Assembly (NCBI RefSeq): GCF_041021955.1
Contig: NZ_CP158375.1
Span: 2,728,001-2,792,000, forward strand
DNA: 64,000 bases
Source: Caulobacter sp. 73W
Lineage (GTDB): Bacteria; Pseudomonadota; Alphaproteobacteria; Caulobacterales; Caulobacteraceae
Reading direction: 5' to 3'
The notes beneath the pieces were generated by a model that was not told the DNA's origin, searched no databases, and was given only the letters and a program-made list of their open reading frames with translations. A program made the translations under genes and the position numbers. Below, in pieces: positions 1 to 7,554 of the stretch. Every line of letters begins with the position of its first letter. The first letter of the stretch is position 1.

Positions 1-14
1 CGTCCGAAAGCAAA

Positions 15-40
15 ATGGGGCCTCCTTCCGGAGACCCCAT
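15..40 (-). terminator. Rho-independent terminator
   Basis: Hairpin with arms ATGGGG-C-CTCC and GGAG-A-CCCCAT around a TTCC loop, with one C/A mismatch. On the minus strand it is followed by TTTTGCTTT. It sits about 30 bases past the stop of the minus-strand gene ending at 72 and probably ends that transcript. Confidence 0.75.
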
Positions 41-71
41 ATAAACTGCGCCATGAACCGGCGGCAATTCG

Positions 72-428
72 TCAGGCGGCTTGCGTCTCGACGGCGCGCA
101 GGTCGCGGCCGGCCAGGCGGGCGCTCGGCGGCTTCTCGGGGCCGGTGCCGACCATCACCGCGCCCAGGCCGATGTCGTGCTGGGCGACGGTCAGCTCCTT
201 GTGGGTCTCGACGATGGAGCGGCGGGCCAGGCCCAGGGCGCTCACGGTCTCGATGGCCTTCTCGATGGCGCTTTGACCGATCAGCGCCGACAGGTTGGCG
301 TCGCTGCGGATGGCCGGCATCAGGCCCGCCAGCTTGGCGGTCGCGGCCAGGGCCGCGTCGATGGCGGCTTCGGATTCGTACAGGCTTTCAGCCACCTTCT
401 CGGCGACCATGCGGCGTTGCTTGAGCAT
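72..428 (-). CDS. Conserved hypothetical protein, 118 aa
   Basis: A short, mostly helical soluble protein that begins MLKQRRMVAEKV and carries an alanine-rich amphipathic middle. I recognise no domain, signal peptide or membrane segment. The ATG at 428 is chosen because GGAGGGA lies just upstream; the longer open frame above it has unnatural composition. Third codon positions are GC-rich, which supports real coding. It lies downstream of the LuxR-type gene on the same strand, about 90 bases away, and is followed by a clear terminator at 15-40. The function is unknown. Confidence 0.7.
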   Translation of the reverse strand: MLKQRRMVAEKVAESLYESEAAIDAALAATAKLAGLMPAIRSDANLSALIGQSAIEKAIETVSALGLARRSIVETHKELTVAQHDIGLGAVMVGTGPEKPPSARLAGRDLRAVETQAA

Positions 429-517
429 GAGTGGTCCCTCCGCGCCGGACGTGCCCCGGCGAGTTGTTGGATTGCTGCTTCCGATAGACGCCGCGGGACC
501 TTGCGGCGCCGCAGCGG

Positions 518-1285
518 TTACATGAGTTCCTTCAGGGCGTGGAGGCCGGCTAGAATGCCCCCGAAGCCCACGGCCGCACCGATGGCGATCGCCGCGATCC
601 AGCCGAGTCTCGCGAAGAGACCTAGGTCGTTTCGCTCTCCCCAAGCCGGGGCTGGAACCCATCGTCCAGCACCGTCGAGGCGAGGCACAAAATCTCCCGC
701 AGGACCATTTCTGGAGGCTTCCAGCGGGCCAGTTTGCGCGTGGCTGAAACCATCCCCGCGATGAAGTCCGCCTTCTCCCCGCCAGCCAGGTCGTTCAGCT
801 GGCGTTCGAGTTGCTCCCAGGTGAAACCCGGCAGCGCGGTCTGCATCGAGGGCTGTTCCACCCACCTGCTCTCGAACGAGCGGACCTCGTTCCTCAGCCA
901 GAGCGCGTCCATGATGACCTGCGCCGAGCCCGTGCTCTGGGTGTTGATCGAACCGTCGTCCATGAGTGTCGCCTCCATGTCCCCCAGAAGGCGGGACGCT
1001 CGGCGGCGGCGACAGTCGGGCCGATTCCCATGGGGGATTTTCCCCACCCCCGGGAAGGACCTCGGCGACGTCGGAAGACGTGAAGGCGAGCATGCGGACG
1101 GCGTCGCGACGGCTGCTGGCGCCCAGGCGCTTGCAGGCCTTCTCCACATGGGTGTCGACGGTCTTGGCGCTGATGCCCAGCTGCCGACCGATCTCCTTGG
1201 AGTTCATGTATTGCGCGGCCAACTGCAGGCACTCGCGCTCGCGCGGCGTCAGTCGCTCCATACCGTCGGGTTCCAGCTCGTTCAT
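518..1285 (-). CDS. LuxR-type HTH protein with C-terminal membrane helix, reading frame split in the middle
   Basis: From the ATG at 1285 the frame encodes a LuxR/GerE helix-turn-helix (about residues 10-66, with LTPRERECLQLAA and GISAKTVDTHV). At the far C-terminus it encodes one hydrophobic helix (LGWIAAIAIGAAVGFGGIL). The roughly 110 codons between are rich in G, R, H and P and look like out-of-frame translation. Over the same bases the frame at 622-963 has typical codon usage. The simplest reading is one membrane-anchored regulator with two compensating frameshifts, so the frame stays open but the middle is scrambled. A genuine two-gene overlap is also possible. The start could instead be the ATG at 1261. 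The DNA-binding role is inferred from the HTH. Confidence 0.6.
   Translation of the reverse strand: MNELEPDGMERLTPRERECLQLAAQYMNSKEIGRQLGISAKTVDTHVEKACKRLGASSRRDAVRMLAFTSSDVAEVLPGGGENPPWESARLSPPPSVPPSGGHGGDTHGRRFDQHPEHGLGAGHHGRALAEERGPLVREQVGGTALDADRAAGFHLGATRTPAERPGWRGEGGLHRGDGFSHAQTGPLEASRNGPAGDFVPRLDGAGRWVPAPAWGERNDLGLFARLGWIAAIAIGAAVGFGGILAGLHALKELM
622..963 (-). CDS. Middle segment of the LuxR-type gene, or an overlapping 113-aa gene
   Basis: This frame lies entirely inside the LuxR-type frame and shows strongly GC-biased third positions and protein-like composition (TWEQLERQLNDLAGGEKADFI, then VLREILCLASTVLDDGF). GGAGG lies 8 bases before the ATG at 963, so independent translation is plausible. 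A further ATG at 978 would add five residues. It stops at TAG (622-624), within a few codons of where the other frame resumes a sensible transmembrane segment. It is either a separate small protein or the authentic central domain of the regulator, displaced by frameshifts. I recognise no named domain. Confidence 0.45.
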   Translation of the reverse strand: MDDGSINTQSTGSAQVIMDALWLRNEVRSFESRWVEQPSMQTALPGFTWEQLERQLNDLAGGEKADFIAGMVSATRKLARWKPPEMVLREILCLASTVLDDGFQPRLGESETT

Positions 1286-1385
1286 GCGCGTATGAGTAAA
1301 CGTCCAAAGACTCGCTACGCCAAGTAGAATTGCTGGCGGCGGAATCAAGCGATCTCGGGATTTTCTCGCGTGCGGCGGGGTGGGG

Positions 1386-2651
1386 TCAGGCCCCATCTCC
1401 CTTTGGGGCGTTGCCCCATATCACCAGGTTGGTGACAACATTTTGCAGGCTGGCGCCCTCGACGGCGGCGCCCGTGAAGTCAGCGCCGCGCAGGTCGGCG
1501 TCGTCCAGAATGGCGGCGGTGAAGTCCGCGCCCAGGGCGTCCAGATAGCGCGCGCGGACCTCCGACAGGTCCGCCGCCGCGTTTCGGTCGCGCAGGTTCA
1601 ACGGGCCCAGCGTGGCGTCTCTCAGCACCGCCTTGCTCAGGTTCGCCCCGCGCAGGCGCACGCCCCGCAGGTCGGCCCCGCGTAGATCGGCGGCCCGCAG
1701 GTCGGCGCCGTCCAGCCTGGCGCCCTGCATCTCGGCCCCGGCCAGCTTCACCCCGACCATGCAGGCGCGGCGGGCGGAGATCGCCGTCAGCTTCAGCCCG
1801 CTCAGCGCGTCGCCCAGGGGGCGCAGATCCTCGCCGTCGATGATGGCCGGCGCGCCTTCGCGGCCGTCGCTGCGGCACCAGCGGTCATGTTCGACCAGCG
1901 CCGCGTGAACGACGCGTGCGCGCTCGATGGTCTCCCGCGTCGGGTCGGTCAGGCAGCCGCCCATCTTGGTGGCCACGGTCTTGGCCCCGGTCAGGTTGAC
2001 GTTCATCAGCACCGCGCCGTCGAAATCGGCCCGGTCCAGATCGGCGTTGGTGAAGTCGGCGTTGACCAGGATCGCCCCGGAGAACTTGGCGCCACGCAAG
2101 GTCGCTCCCTGCAGCGTCACGCCGCGCAGGGCCGCGTCGGTGAAGTCGGCCGAGATCGCCGAGACGTCGGAGAACTGCGCGTCGTTCAGCACCGCGCCGC
2201 CGAAATCGGCGTCCTCGGCGTCGGCGGGTTTCAGTTGGTCCTCGCCGGAACGGTTGCGGCTGGCGCCGGGGGCGGTGACGACCGCCGGGCGCAGGTCCGC
2301 GCGGGTCAGGTTGACGGAGCTGAGGGTCGCGCCGCGCAGGACCACCCCGCGCATGTCGGCGTCCACCAGGCTGGCGCCGCGCATGTCGGCCCGCCGCAAG
2401 TCGCAGCCGAACAGGTTGGCCCCGTCCAGCTTGGAGCCCTGCATCTTGCAGCCCTCCAGAACCGAGGCGGAAAGGTCGACGCCCGACAGGTCGCGCCGGG
2501 AAAGATCGAGGCCGCTGAGATGGGTGAACCGCAGGATCGCGCGCCGGCCGCCGGCCTGGCGCCCCACGAGGCGTTCGTGAGCGGTCAGGATCATGTCGAG
2601 TTCCGGCTGCGTCAGACGCCGGCGGCCCGAAAGCTCCATGTCAGCCCGCAA
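1386..2651 (-). CDS. Pentapeptide repeat protein
   Basis: A 421-aa protein built almost entirely from A(D/N)LXX pentapeptides (examples: ADLRGADLRGVRLRGANL, ADFTNADLDRADFDGA). These predict a right-handed quadrilateral beta-helix in at least two blocks, about residues 45-125 and 155-405, with a non-repeat linker near residues 225-275. There is no signal peptide. Such proteins act as protein-binding scaffolds or DNA mimics; nothing here says which. The start is uncertain: TTG at 2651 has GGAGG at 8 bases, while ATG at 2639 gives MELSGRRR with a less well spaced SD. It stands alone, between the LuxR-type gene and tRNA-Ser. Confidence 0.85.
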   Translation of the reverse strand: MRADMELSGRRRLTQPELDMILTAHERLVGRQAGGRRAILRFTHLSGLDLSRRDLSGVDLSASVLEGCKMQGSKLDGANLFGCDLRRADMRGASLVDADMRGVVLRGATLSSVNLTRADLRPAVVTAPGASRNRSGEDQLKPADAEDADFGGAVLNDAQFSDVSAISADFTDAALRGVTLQGATLRGAKFSGAILVNADFTNADLDRADFDGAVLMNVNLTGAKTVATKMGGCLTDPTRETIERARVVHAALVEHDRWCRSDGREGAPAIIDGEDLRPLGDALSGLKLTAISARRACMVGVKLAGAEMQGARLDGADLRAADLRGADLRGVRLRGANLSKAVLRDATLGPLNLRDRNAAADLSEVRARYLDALGADFTAAILDDADLRGADFTGAAVEGASLQNVVTNLVIWGNAPKGDGA

Positions 2652-2796
2652 ACCCTTGCCCTCCCCAGGAAGCTGCGCCTTGTGCGTGCCTTCTAAACAC
2701 GCTCAATCGCCGCGACGCCAGACCCGCCGCCGCGATTCTGCGTCGCAGGTGCGGACTGCTCGGCCTTGCGGCGTCGGGTTCAGATTATCAGGGAAG

Positions 2797-2886
2797 TGGC
2801 GGAGAGGGTGGGATTCGAACCCACGATACCCTTGCAGGTATGCCGCATTTCGAGTGCGGTGCATTCGACCACTCTGCCACCTCTCC
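2797..2886 (-). tRNA. tRNA-Ser(CGA)
   Basis: On the minus strand the sequence folds as a class II tRNA. The acceptor stem is GGAGAGG/CCTCTCC, the anticodon loop CTCGAAA gives anticodon CGA, there is a long variable arm (CATACCTGCAAGGGTATCG), and the T arm is GGGTTCGAATCCC. The discriminator is G and CCA is encoded at 2797-2799. It reads UCG serine codons. Confidence 0.95.
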
Positions 2887-2983
2887 TAAGCCGGGTGTGG
2901 AGCCCCTTTAAGGGCCCCCGTGATCGAGGCGCGGAAACTAGCGGCGAGGTCCCGCTTTCGCAAGCCCGTCTTACAGGACTTTT

Positions 2984-3412
2984 TCAACCCGGGTTTTTGG
3001 GGTGCAGAACCATTTGGGTGCAGCGGAACAGGGCGATGGTCCTGCCGGTCACCTCGTGGGTGACGACGGCGTCCCACACCTGGGTCATACGGCCCCCGTG
3101 GGCGAGCCTGGCCTCCACCGCCACCGCGCCGTCGCGGGCGGTGCCCAGGAAGTTGGATTTCAGCTCGATGGTGGTGAAGCTGGCCGCGCCCTCGGGCAGG
3201 GACACCATGCAGCCATAGCCGCAGGCGCTGTCGGCCAGGGCGATGACGCTGGCGGCGTGCAGGAAGCCGTTGGGCGCCATGTGGTGCGGCTGCACCTCGA
3301 AGCGGCCCTTCACCAGGCCAGGCTGCGCCTCCAGCCATTGAAGGCCGAGCAGGGCGGGCAGGGAGCCAGCCTGGGCCTGGGTCAGCTGTTGCGAAAAATC
3401 TATATCGGACAT
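2984..3412 (-). CDS. PaaI-family hotdog thioesterase
   Basis: A 142-aa single hotdog domain. The active-site region APNGFLHAASVIALAD (residues 46-61) resembles the PaaI pattern, with Asn48, His52 and Asp61 in place of the usual HN...HGG...D. It is predicted to hydrolyse an acyl-CoA thioester in the cytoplasm; the substrate is unknown. It lies directly downstream of a second PaaI-type gene on the same strand with a 12-base gap, so the two are probably cotranscribed. The variant HAA instead of HGG may alter substrate choice. Confidence 0.85.
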   Translation of the reverse strand: MSDIDFSQQLTQAQAGSLPALLGLQWLEAQPGLVKGRFEVQPHHMAPNGFLHAASVIALADSACGYGCMVSLPEGAASFTTIELKSNFLGTARDGAVAVEARLAHGGRMTQVWDAVVTHEVTGRTIALFRCTQMVLHPKNPG

Positions 3413-3424
3413 GCTTTTCGATCC

Positions 3425-3883
3425 TCAGGCGGCGACGCGTTCAGCGGTCACCACCGCCATGGTGGCCAGTCCCACGGCGACCAGCCGCTCGGTCCCATTG
3501 TCGCCGACGGCGTAGACCTTGGCCTCCACCGGTATCAGCGAACGGCCTGGCTTGACCACCGTGGCCCGGCAGACCAGCCGGCCGCGACGGGCGGGGGCGA
3601 CGATGTTGAGCTTGTACTCGGCGGTCAGCACCGTGCTGCCCGGCTGGCGCAGGGCCGAGCCCCCGGCCGCCGCGCAGGCCACATCGACCAGAAAGCCGAC
3701 GGCCCCGCCGTGAAAGAAGCCGTTGTGCTGCGCCACCTCGTCCCGATAGGCGAGGGCGACGACCGCGTTCCCGCGGCTCAGCTCCACGATCTCCGCGCCC
3801 ATGTGGCGAAACAGGCCCTGGTCGTTCAGCGCCTTTCGGATCAGCGCGTCGACGGGGGCGAAGTCGGAATCAGGCTCGCTCAT
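3425..3883 (-). CDS. PaaI-family hotdog thioesterase
   Basis: A 152-aa hotdog protein with the canonical motif QHNGFFHGGAVGFLVD (residues 52-67), where Asn54, His58 and Asp67 match the PaaI catalytic set. The ATG at 3883 is preceded by AAGGAG at 6 bases, which decides the start. It is predicted to act as an acyl-CoA thioesterase. It is the first gene of a two-thioesterase pair with the gene at 2984-3412. The two proteins are clearly diverged, so this is not a recent duplication. Confidence 0.88.
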   Translation of the reverse strand: MSEPDSDFAPVDALIRKALNDQGLFRHMGAEIVELSRGNAVVALAYRDEVAQHNGFFHGGAVGFLVDVACAAAGGSALRQPGSTVLTAEYKLNIVAPARRGRLVCRATVVKPGRSLIPVEAKVYAVGDNGTERLVAVGLATMAVVTAERVAA

Positions 3884-3969
3884 GCAAACTCCTTCGTATG
3901 CGAAGAAGCTAGTCAGGCGACGTTGCGGCAGGCAAGACGTTTCGTGTGTGAAATTACTCGGGCGCCAGA

Positions 3970-4791
3970 TTACTTGGGCGCCAGGCGCCCGGCGCTGAGA
4001 TTGACCTTCAGCGCGAATTTCTGGACCGGGCTGAGGGTCATGGGGGCCAGGCCGCGAATGGCGGCGAAGGCGGTCTCGTTCAACTCGTCGCCCACGTCCG
4101 CATTGTTCTTGCGGTGATCGGCGATGGTGGTCTCGTGGACCAGCGTCCCGTCCGCGGCCCGCACGGCCTGGCTGTGATACAGCCTTGTGCCTTCCGGCAG
4201 CTTGGTCAGCAGGCGGCGCAGCGACTGGTGCAGTTGGGCGGGATTGGCGGTCGGCAGATCGGTCGAGCCCGCGCTCTTGGCGTCCGCGCTCAGGGCCGTG
4301 CCCACAAACACCGCGTTGCCGACGCGATAGGCCACGGCCTCGGGCGTGCGGCCGGGGATCGGCAGGGCGTACAGCTTCAGCGAGCCCATCGGCATGGGAT
4401 CGCCGCCGCGGGCCAGCTTGTCGAAGTCGTAGCCCATGGAGTCGACGCCCGAGACGCTGACCTCGATGCCCGCCAGGGGGCACAGGGCGGCGATGGTCTT
4501 GGGGACTTCGGCGCCGATGCAGGTGGAGCCGCCCGTCAGGTACTTGATGCGCCCCGCGGCGGTGATGCGGTCGCCCTCGATGCCGGTCTGCAGGACCCAG
4601 GTGGGACCCATGTCGCGTTCACGGATCTTGGCGACGATTCCCTCGACGAAGGCGCTGGAGACCTTCTTGGCGACGGGGTCGATGTCCAGCGTCGGGTCCA
4701 CGAACGCACACAGCCCGGTGGACGGGTCGACGATCAGATACGTGACGGCGAGGCTGTCCGGATTTACGAACGCCTGGATTTCCGGCTGCAT
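3970..4791 (-). CDS. Metallo-beta-lactamase-fold protein of the persulfide-dioxygenase type, metal ligands lost
   Basis: The 273-aa protein aligns by pattern to ETHE1/persulfide-dioxygenase-like MBL proteins: an N-terminal AVTYLIVDPSTGLCAFVDP strand pair, then the metal-site region. The usual THVHADH reads TGIEGDR (residues 69-75), the usual PGHTPG region reads PGRTPE (146-151), and the later metal Asp is Thr165. Nearly all metal-binding residues are therefore replaced, so a hydrolase or dioxygenase reaction is unlikely. A structural, binding or heme-style role is possible. The ATG at 4791 is preferred over the upstream TTG at 4827. It is followed on the same strand by the thioesterase pair. 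Confidence 0.65.
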   Translation of the reverse strand: MQPEIQAFVNPDSLAVTYLIVDPSTGLCAFVDPTLDIDPVAKKVSSAFVEGIVAKIRERDMGPTWVLQTGIEGDRITAAGRIKYLTGGSTCIGAEVPKTIAALCPLAGIEVSVSGVDSMGYDFDKLARGGDPMPMGSLKLYALPIPGRTPEAVAYRVGNAVFVGTALSADAKSAGSTDLPTANPAQLHQSLRRLLTKLPEGTRLYHSQAVRAADGTLVHETTIADHRKNNADVGDELNETAFAAIRGLAPMTLSPVQKFALKVNLSAGRLAPK

Positions 4792-4883
4792 GCGGTTCCC
4801 GCCGCTTCCCCAACTAACAAACGTCAAAGTGACGCAAGCGTCTTAAAGCAATACGAACAAGAAGCGCTTTTGCAGCAAGGGCC

Positions 4884-5987
4884 TCAGCTTCTCCATTTCA
4901 GGATCGCCGGCTCGACCGGATTGCGGAAGGCCCGTCCTTCCGTGCGGCTGGCGGTCCATTCGCGCTTAAGCTGCTGATACCACTTGGCTTGGCGGTCGGC
5001 GTCGTCCAGCCAGATCAGGGCCGGATCGTAGCGCAGCCCCTCGTTCTGCAGGTTCACCATTGCGGCGTCTTGACGCAGGAATATGCGCGCGGCCTTACGG
5101 ATCAAGGGCCGCAGCAGCACGAACGCCGGGTGATCGGACCACATGATCTGGGTGATCCGGGTGCGCTTTTCGTCGATTGGCGTCAGGCAGGTCAGGGACA
5201 GCACCTGCCGCTGGCCCACCGTCACATGCTCCCAGCGCAGGCCCGGCAGGCGGAAGGTGATCTCGGTCAGCGGCTCGCCGCCCAAGATGGCGTAGGCGCG
5301 GCTGTTCTTGGACGGCTCGTGCCGGACCATGGCGAAGCCGGCCTCGCGGGGCTCGAACTTCTTGGCCTTCTCGTGCTGGCTCTTGGCCGAGCGCCACCAC
5401 CACTGCTGATGCACATAGGGGCCGTGGGCCGGGTCCATCAGCCCGACCACCGCGTGGTCGATGTGGCTGTCGAAATCCATGCGGTCGACCAGCTTGGGCC
5501 CGCCGCCGACCACGCCCGGGAACACCGGCGGCGGCTCCGGCGGCTCGCCGGTGAAGCGCGGGTCGGACGAGATCCAGACGAACACCATCCCCTGGCTCTC
5601 GGCGGCGGGATAGCGCCGCACCCGGATGCGCTCCACTTCCGTGGCCTGGTTGTCCACCAGCGACGGGACGGTGGTGCAGATCCCCTCGTCGGTGGAGAAG
5701 CGCCAGCCGTGATAGGGGCACTCGACGCTCTCGCGCCCGTCGCACTCGCGCTTCAGCTTGCCCGCCGACAGCGGCGCGGCCCGGTGCGGGCAGATGTCCT
5801 TCAGCGCATAGACGCCGCCGTCCCGCTGGCGGCCCAGCAGAACGGGCTCGCCCAGCAGCTCATAGCGCTGCAGCTTGCCGCGCTTCAGGTCGCCCGACAG
5901 GGCGGCGAAGTACCAGCAGTCGAGCAGGAAGCCCTGTCCGAACTTCTGCACGGGAGCCTTGCGGGTGGGAGCGTCGCCTTCAGCCAT
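4884..5987 (-). CDS. Rieske [2Fe-2S] non-heme iron oxygenase, alpha-subunit type
   Basis: A 367-aa protein with an N-terminal Rieske domain, ligands in CPHR (66-69) and CPYHGW (90-95). Its C-terminal catalytic domain has the mononuclear iron site D185-x2-H188-x4-H193 (DPAHGPYVH). This is the architecture of aromatic-ring and sterol-type oxygenases that take electrons from a separate reductase. No reductase or ferredoxin is adjacent, so the partner and substrate are unknown. SD AAAGGGG precedes the ATG. It starts 16 bases after the stop of the upstream M20 peptidase, suggesting an operon. Confidence 0.88.
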   Translation of the reverse strand: MAEGDAPTRKAPVQKFGQGFLLDCWYFAALSGDLKRGKLQRYELLGEPVLLGRQRDGGVYALKDICPHRAAPLSAGKLKRECDGRESVECPYHGWRFSTDEGICTTVPSLVDNQATEVERIRVRRYPAAESQGMVFVWISSDPRFTGEPPEPPPVFPGVVGGGPKLVDRMDFDSHIDHAVVGLMDPAHGPYVHQQWWWRSAKSQHEKAKKFEPREAGFAMVRHEPSKNSRAYAILGGEPLTEITFRLPGLRWEHVTVGQRQVLSLTCLTPIDEKRTRITQIMWSDHPAFVLLRPLIRKAARIFLRQDAAMVNLQNEGLRYDPALIWLDDADRQAKWYQQLKREWTASRTEGRAFRNPVEPAILKWRS

Positions 5988-6003
5988 GAGCCCCTTTAGC
6001 TTT

Positions 6004-7476
6004 TCAGCGCGCCGCCGTCTCCACCAGCCGCATGTAGAAACGCGCCATCTTGCCCACGTCCGCGATGGCGATGTGTTCGTTGGTGCCGTGGATCATGGCC
6101 AGGTCCTTCTGACCCAGAGTGATCGGCTGGAAGCGATAGGTCGCGTCCGACACGGGGGTCATGTAGCGGCTGTCGGTGCCGGCCACGACCAGGCTGGGGG
6201 CCACCGGCGCGCCGGTCTCGGCCGCCGCGACGCCGGCGATGGTCTTCCAGGCTTCGGAGTCCGTGGCGGCGACGCCCGAAGGCTCCACCGGCGTGTTGAT
6301 CCACGACAACGCCACCGGCAGGTCGCCCACCGCCGCCTTGGCCCGCGCCATGACCGAGGCCGAGGTGTCCCCCGGCGCGATGCGGTAGTTGATCCACGCC
6401 GTGGCGTCCTGCGGCAGGACGTTCTCCTTGGGCGAGCCCTTCAGCATGGTCGGGGCGATGGTGGTGTGCAGCATGGCCGCCCCCGCCGGGGTCTTGGCCG
6501 TCTCGCTGACCAACAGTGGCGAGAACAGCCAGGTGTTGGCCGCCGCCACCTTCACGATGGGCGAGGCCAGCGGCGCCAGCGCCTTCAGCATGTCCGCCCC
6601 CGGGCCGACGAAGCGAAGGGGGAAAGGATCGCTAGTGATCGCCAGCACCGCCTTGGACAGGGTCTCGACCCCCGTCTCCTTGGGCGGGGTGGACGAGTGG
6701 CCGCCCGGCGCCTTGGCCGTCACCGTCAGGGTGGCGTAACCCTTTTCCGCCGTGCCGATCAGGGCGACCGGACCGCCGGTCACCGGATGGTCGGTGATCA
6801 CCGCCATGCCCTCGTCCAGGACGAAGTGCGCCTGCACGCCACGGGCCTTCAGCAGCGCCGCCGCCGCCTTGGCGCCCGATCCGCCGGCCTCCTCGTCATG
6901 GCCGCTGACCAAGATCACCGTGCGCCGGGGCTGGTAGCCGCCGGCCGCCAGGGTCTCCATCGCCTCGAACAGCGCGACCAGCGAGCCCTTGTCGTCGATC
7001 GCGCCCCGGCCCCACACCGCGCCGTCGGCGATCAGGCCGTCGAACGGCGCATGCTTCCAGTCGCTTTCGGTCCCGGCGGTGACCGGCACCACGTCCTGGT
7101 GCGCCATCAGGATCGCCGGCCGCAGGCTCGGATCGCTGCCCCGCCAGGTGTAGATCAGGGCATGGCCGGCCACCGTCTCGCGAGTCATCACCGCATGGGC
7201 GGCGGGATAGGTGGTCTGCAGCCAGGCGTGCAGCTTGTCCCATTCGGCCGGCTGGTTCTCCGCCGGGTTCTGGTGGCTGACGGTCTGGAAGCGGATGGCC
7301 TGGGCCAGGTGCTCGGCCGCGCGGGCGGCGTCCACATCGTGCGCCGCGGGCAGGTTCAGCGACGCCGGATCGACCGCCGCCGGCGGCTTGAAGGTCACGG
7401 TCCTCAACGCCACGACGGCGCCGACAACCACCACCACGCCCAGACCCGCCAAGGCCGTATTGCGAACCCAACCCAT
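6004..7476 (-). CDS. Membrane-anchored M20 family metallopeptidase (carboxypeptidase S / PM20D1-like)
   Basis: A 490-aa protein with one N-terminal transmembrane helix (about residues 7-24), then an M20 dizinc peptidase domain. Metal and catalytic residues are visible in MAHQDVVP (His126), GRGAIDDKG (Asp161/162), GHDEEAGG (Glu195/196) and, near the end, HGTNEH. The dimerisation lid domain lies between. The N-terminal anchor suggests a periplasmic orientation. The ATG at 7476 is chosen because GGGGAG lies 6 bases upstream; an ATG at 7512 without an SD would add 12 residues. It probably shares a transcript with the Rieske oxygenase downstream. Confidence 0.88.
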   Translation of the reverse strand: MGWVRNTALAGLGVVVVVGAVVALRTVTFKPPAAVDPASLNLPAAHDVDAARAAEHLAQAIRFQTVSHQNPAENQPAEWDKLHAWLQTTYPAAHAVMTRETVAGHALIYTWRGSDPSLRPAILMAHQDVVPVTAGTESDWKHAPFDGLIADGAVWGRGAIDDKGSLVALFEAMETLAAGGYQPRRTVILVSGHDEEAGGSGAKAAAALLKARGVQAHFVLDEGMAVITDHPVTGGPVALIGTAEKGYATLTVTAKAPGGHSSTPPKETGVETLSKAVLAITSDPFPLRFVGPGADMLKALAPLASPIVKVAAANTWLFSPLLVSETAKTPAGAAMLHTTIAPTMLKGSPKENVLPQDATAWINYRIAPGDTSASVMARAKAAVGDLPVALSWINTPVEPSGVAATDSEAWKTIAGVAAAETGAPVAPSLVVAGTDSRYMTPVSDATYRFQPITLGQKDLAMIHGTNEHIAIADVGKMARFYMRLVETAAR

Positions 7477-7554
7477 GCGCCGCTCCCCGTGTTTTGCCCG
7501 AGCTTGGCTCATCGCGCGGCGACCGGCTAGGGCGCCCTAGGGTAAGCTAGCGCT

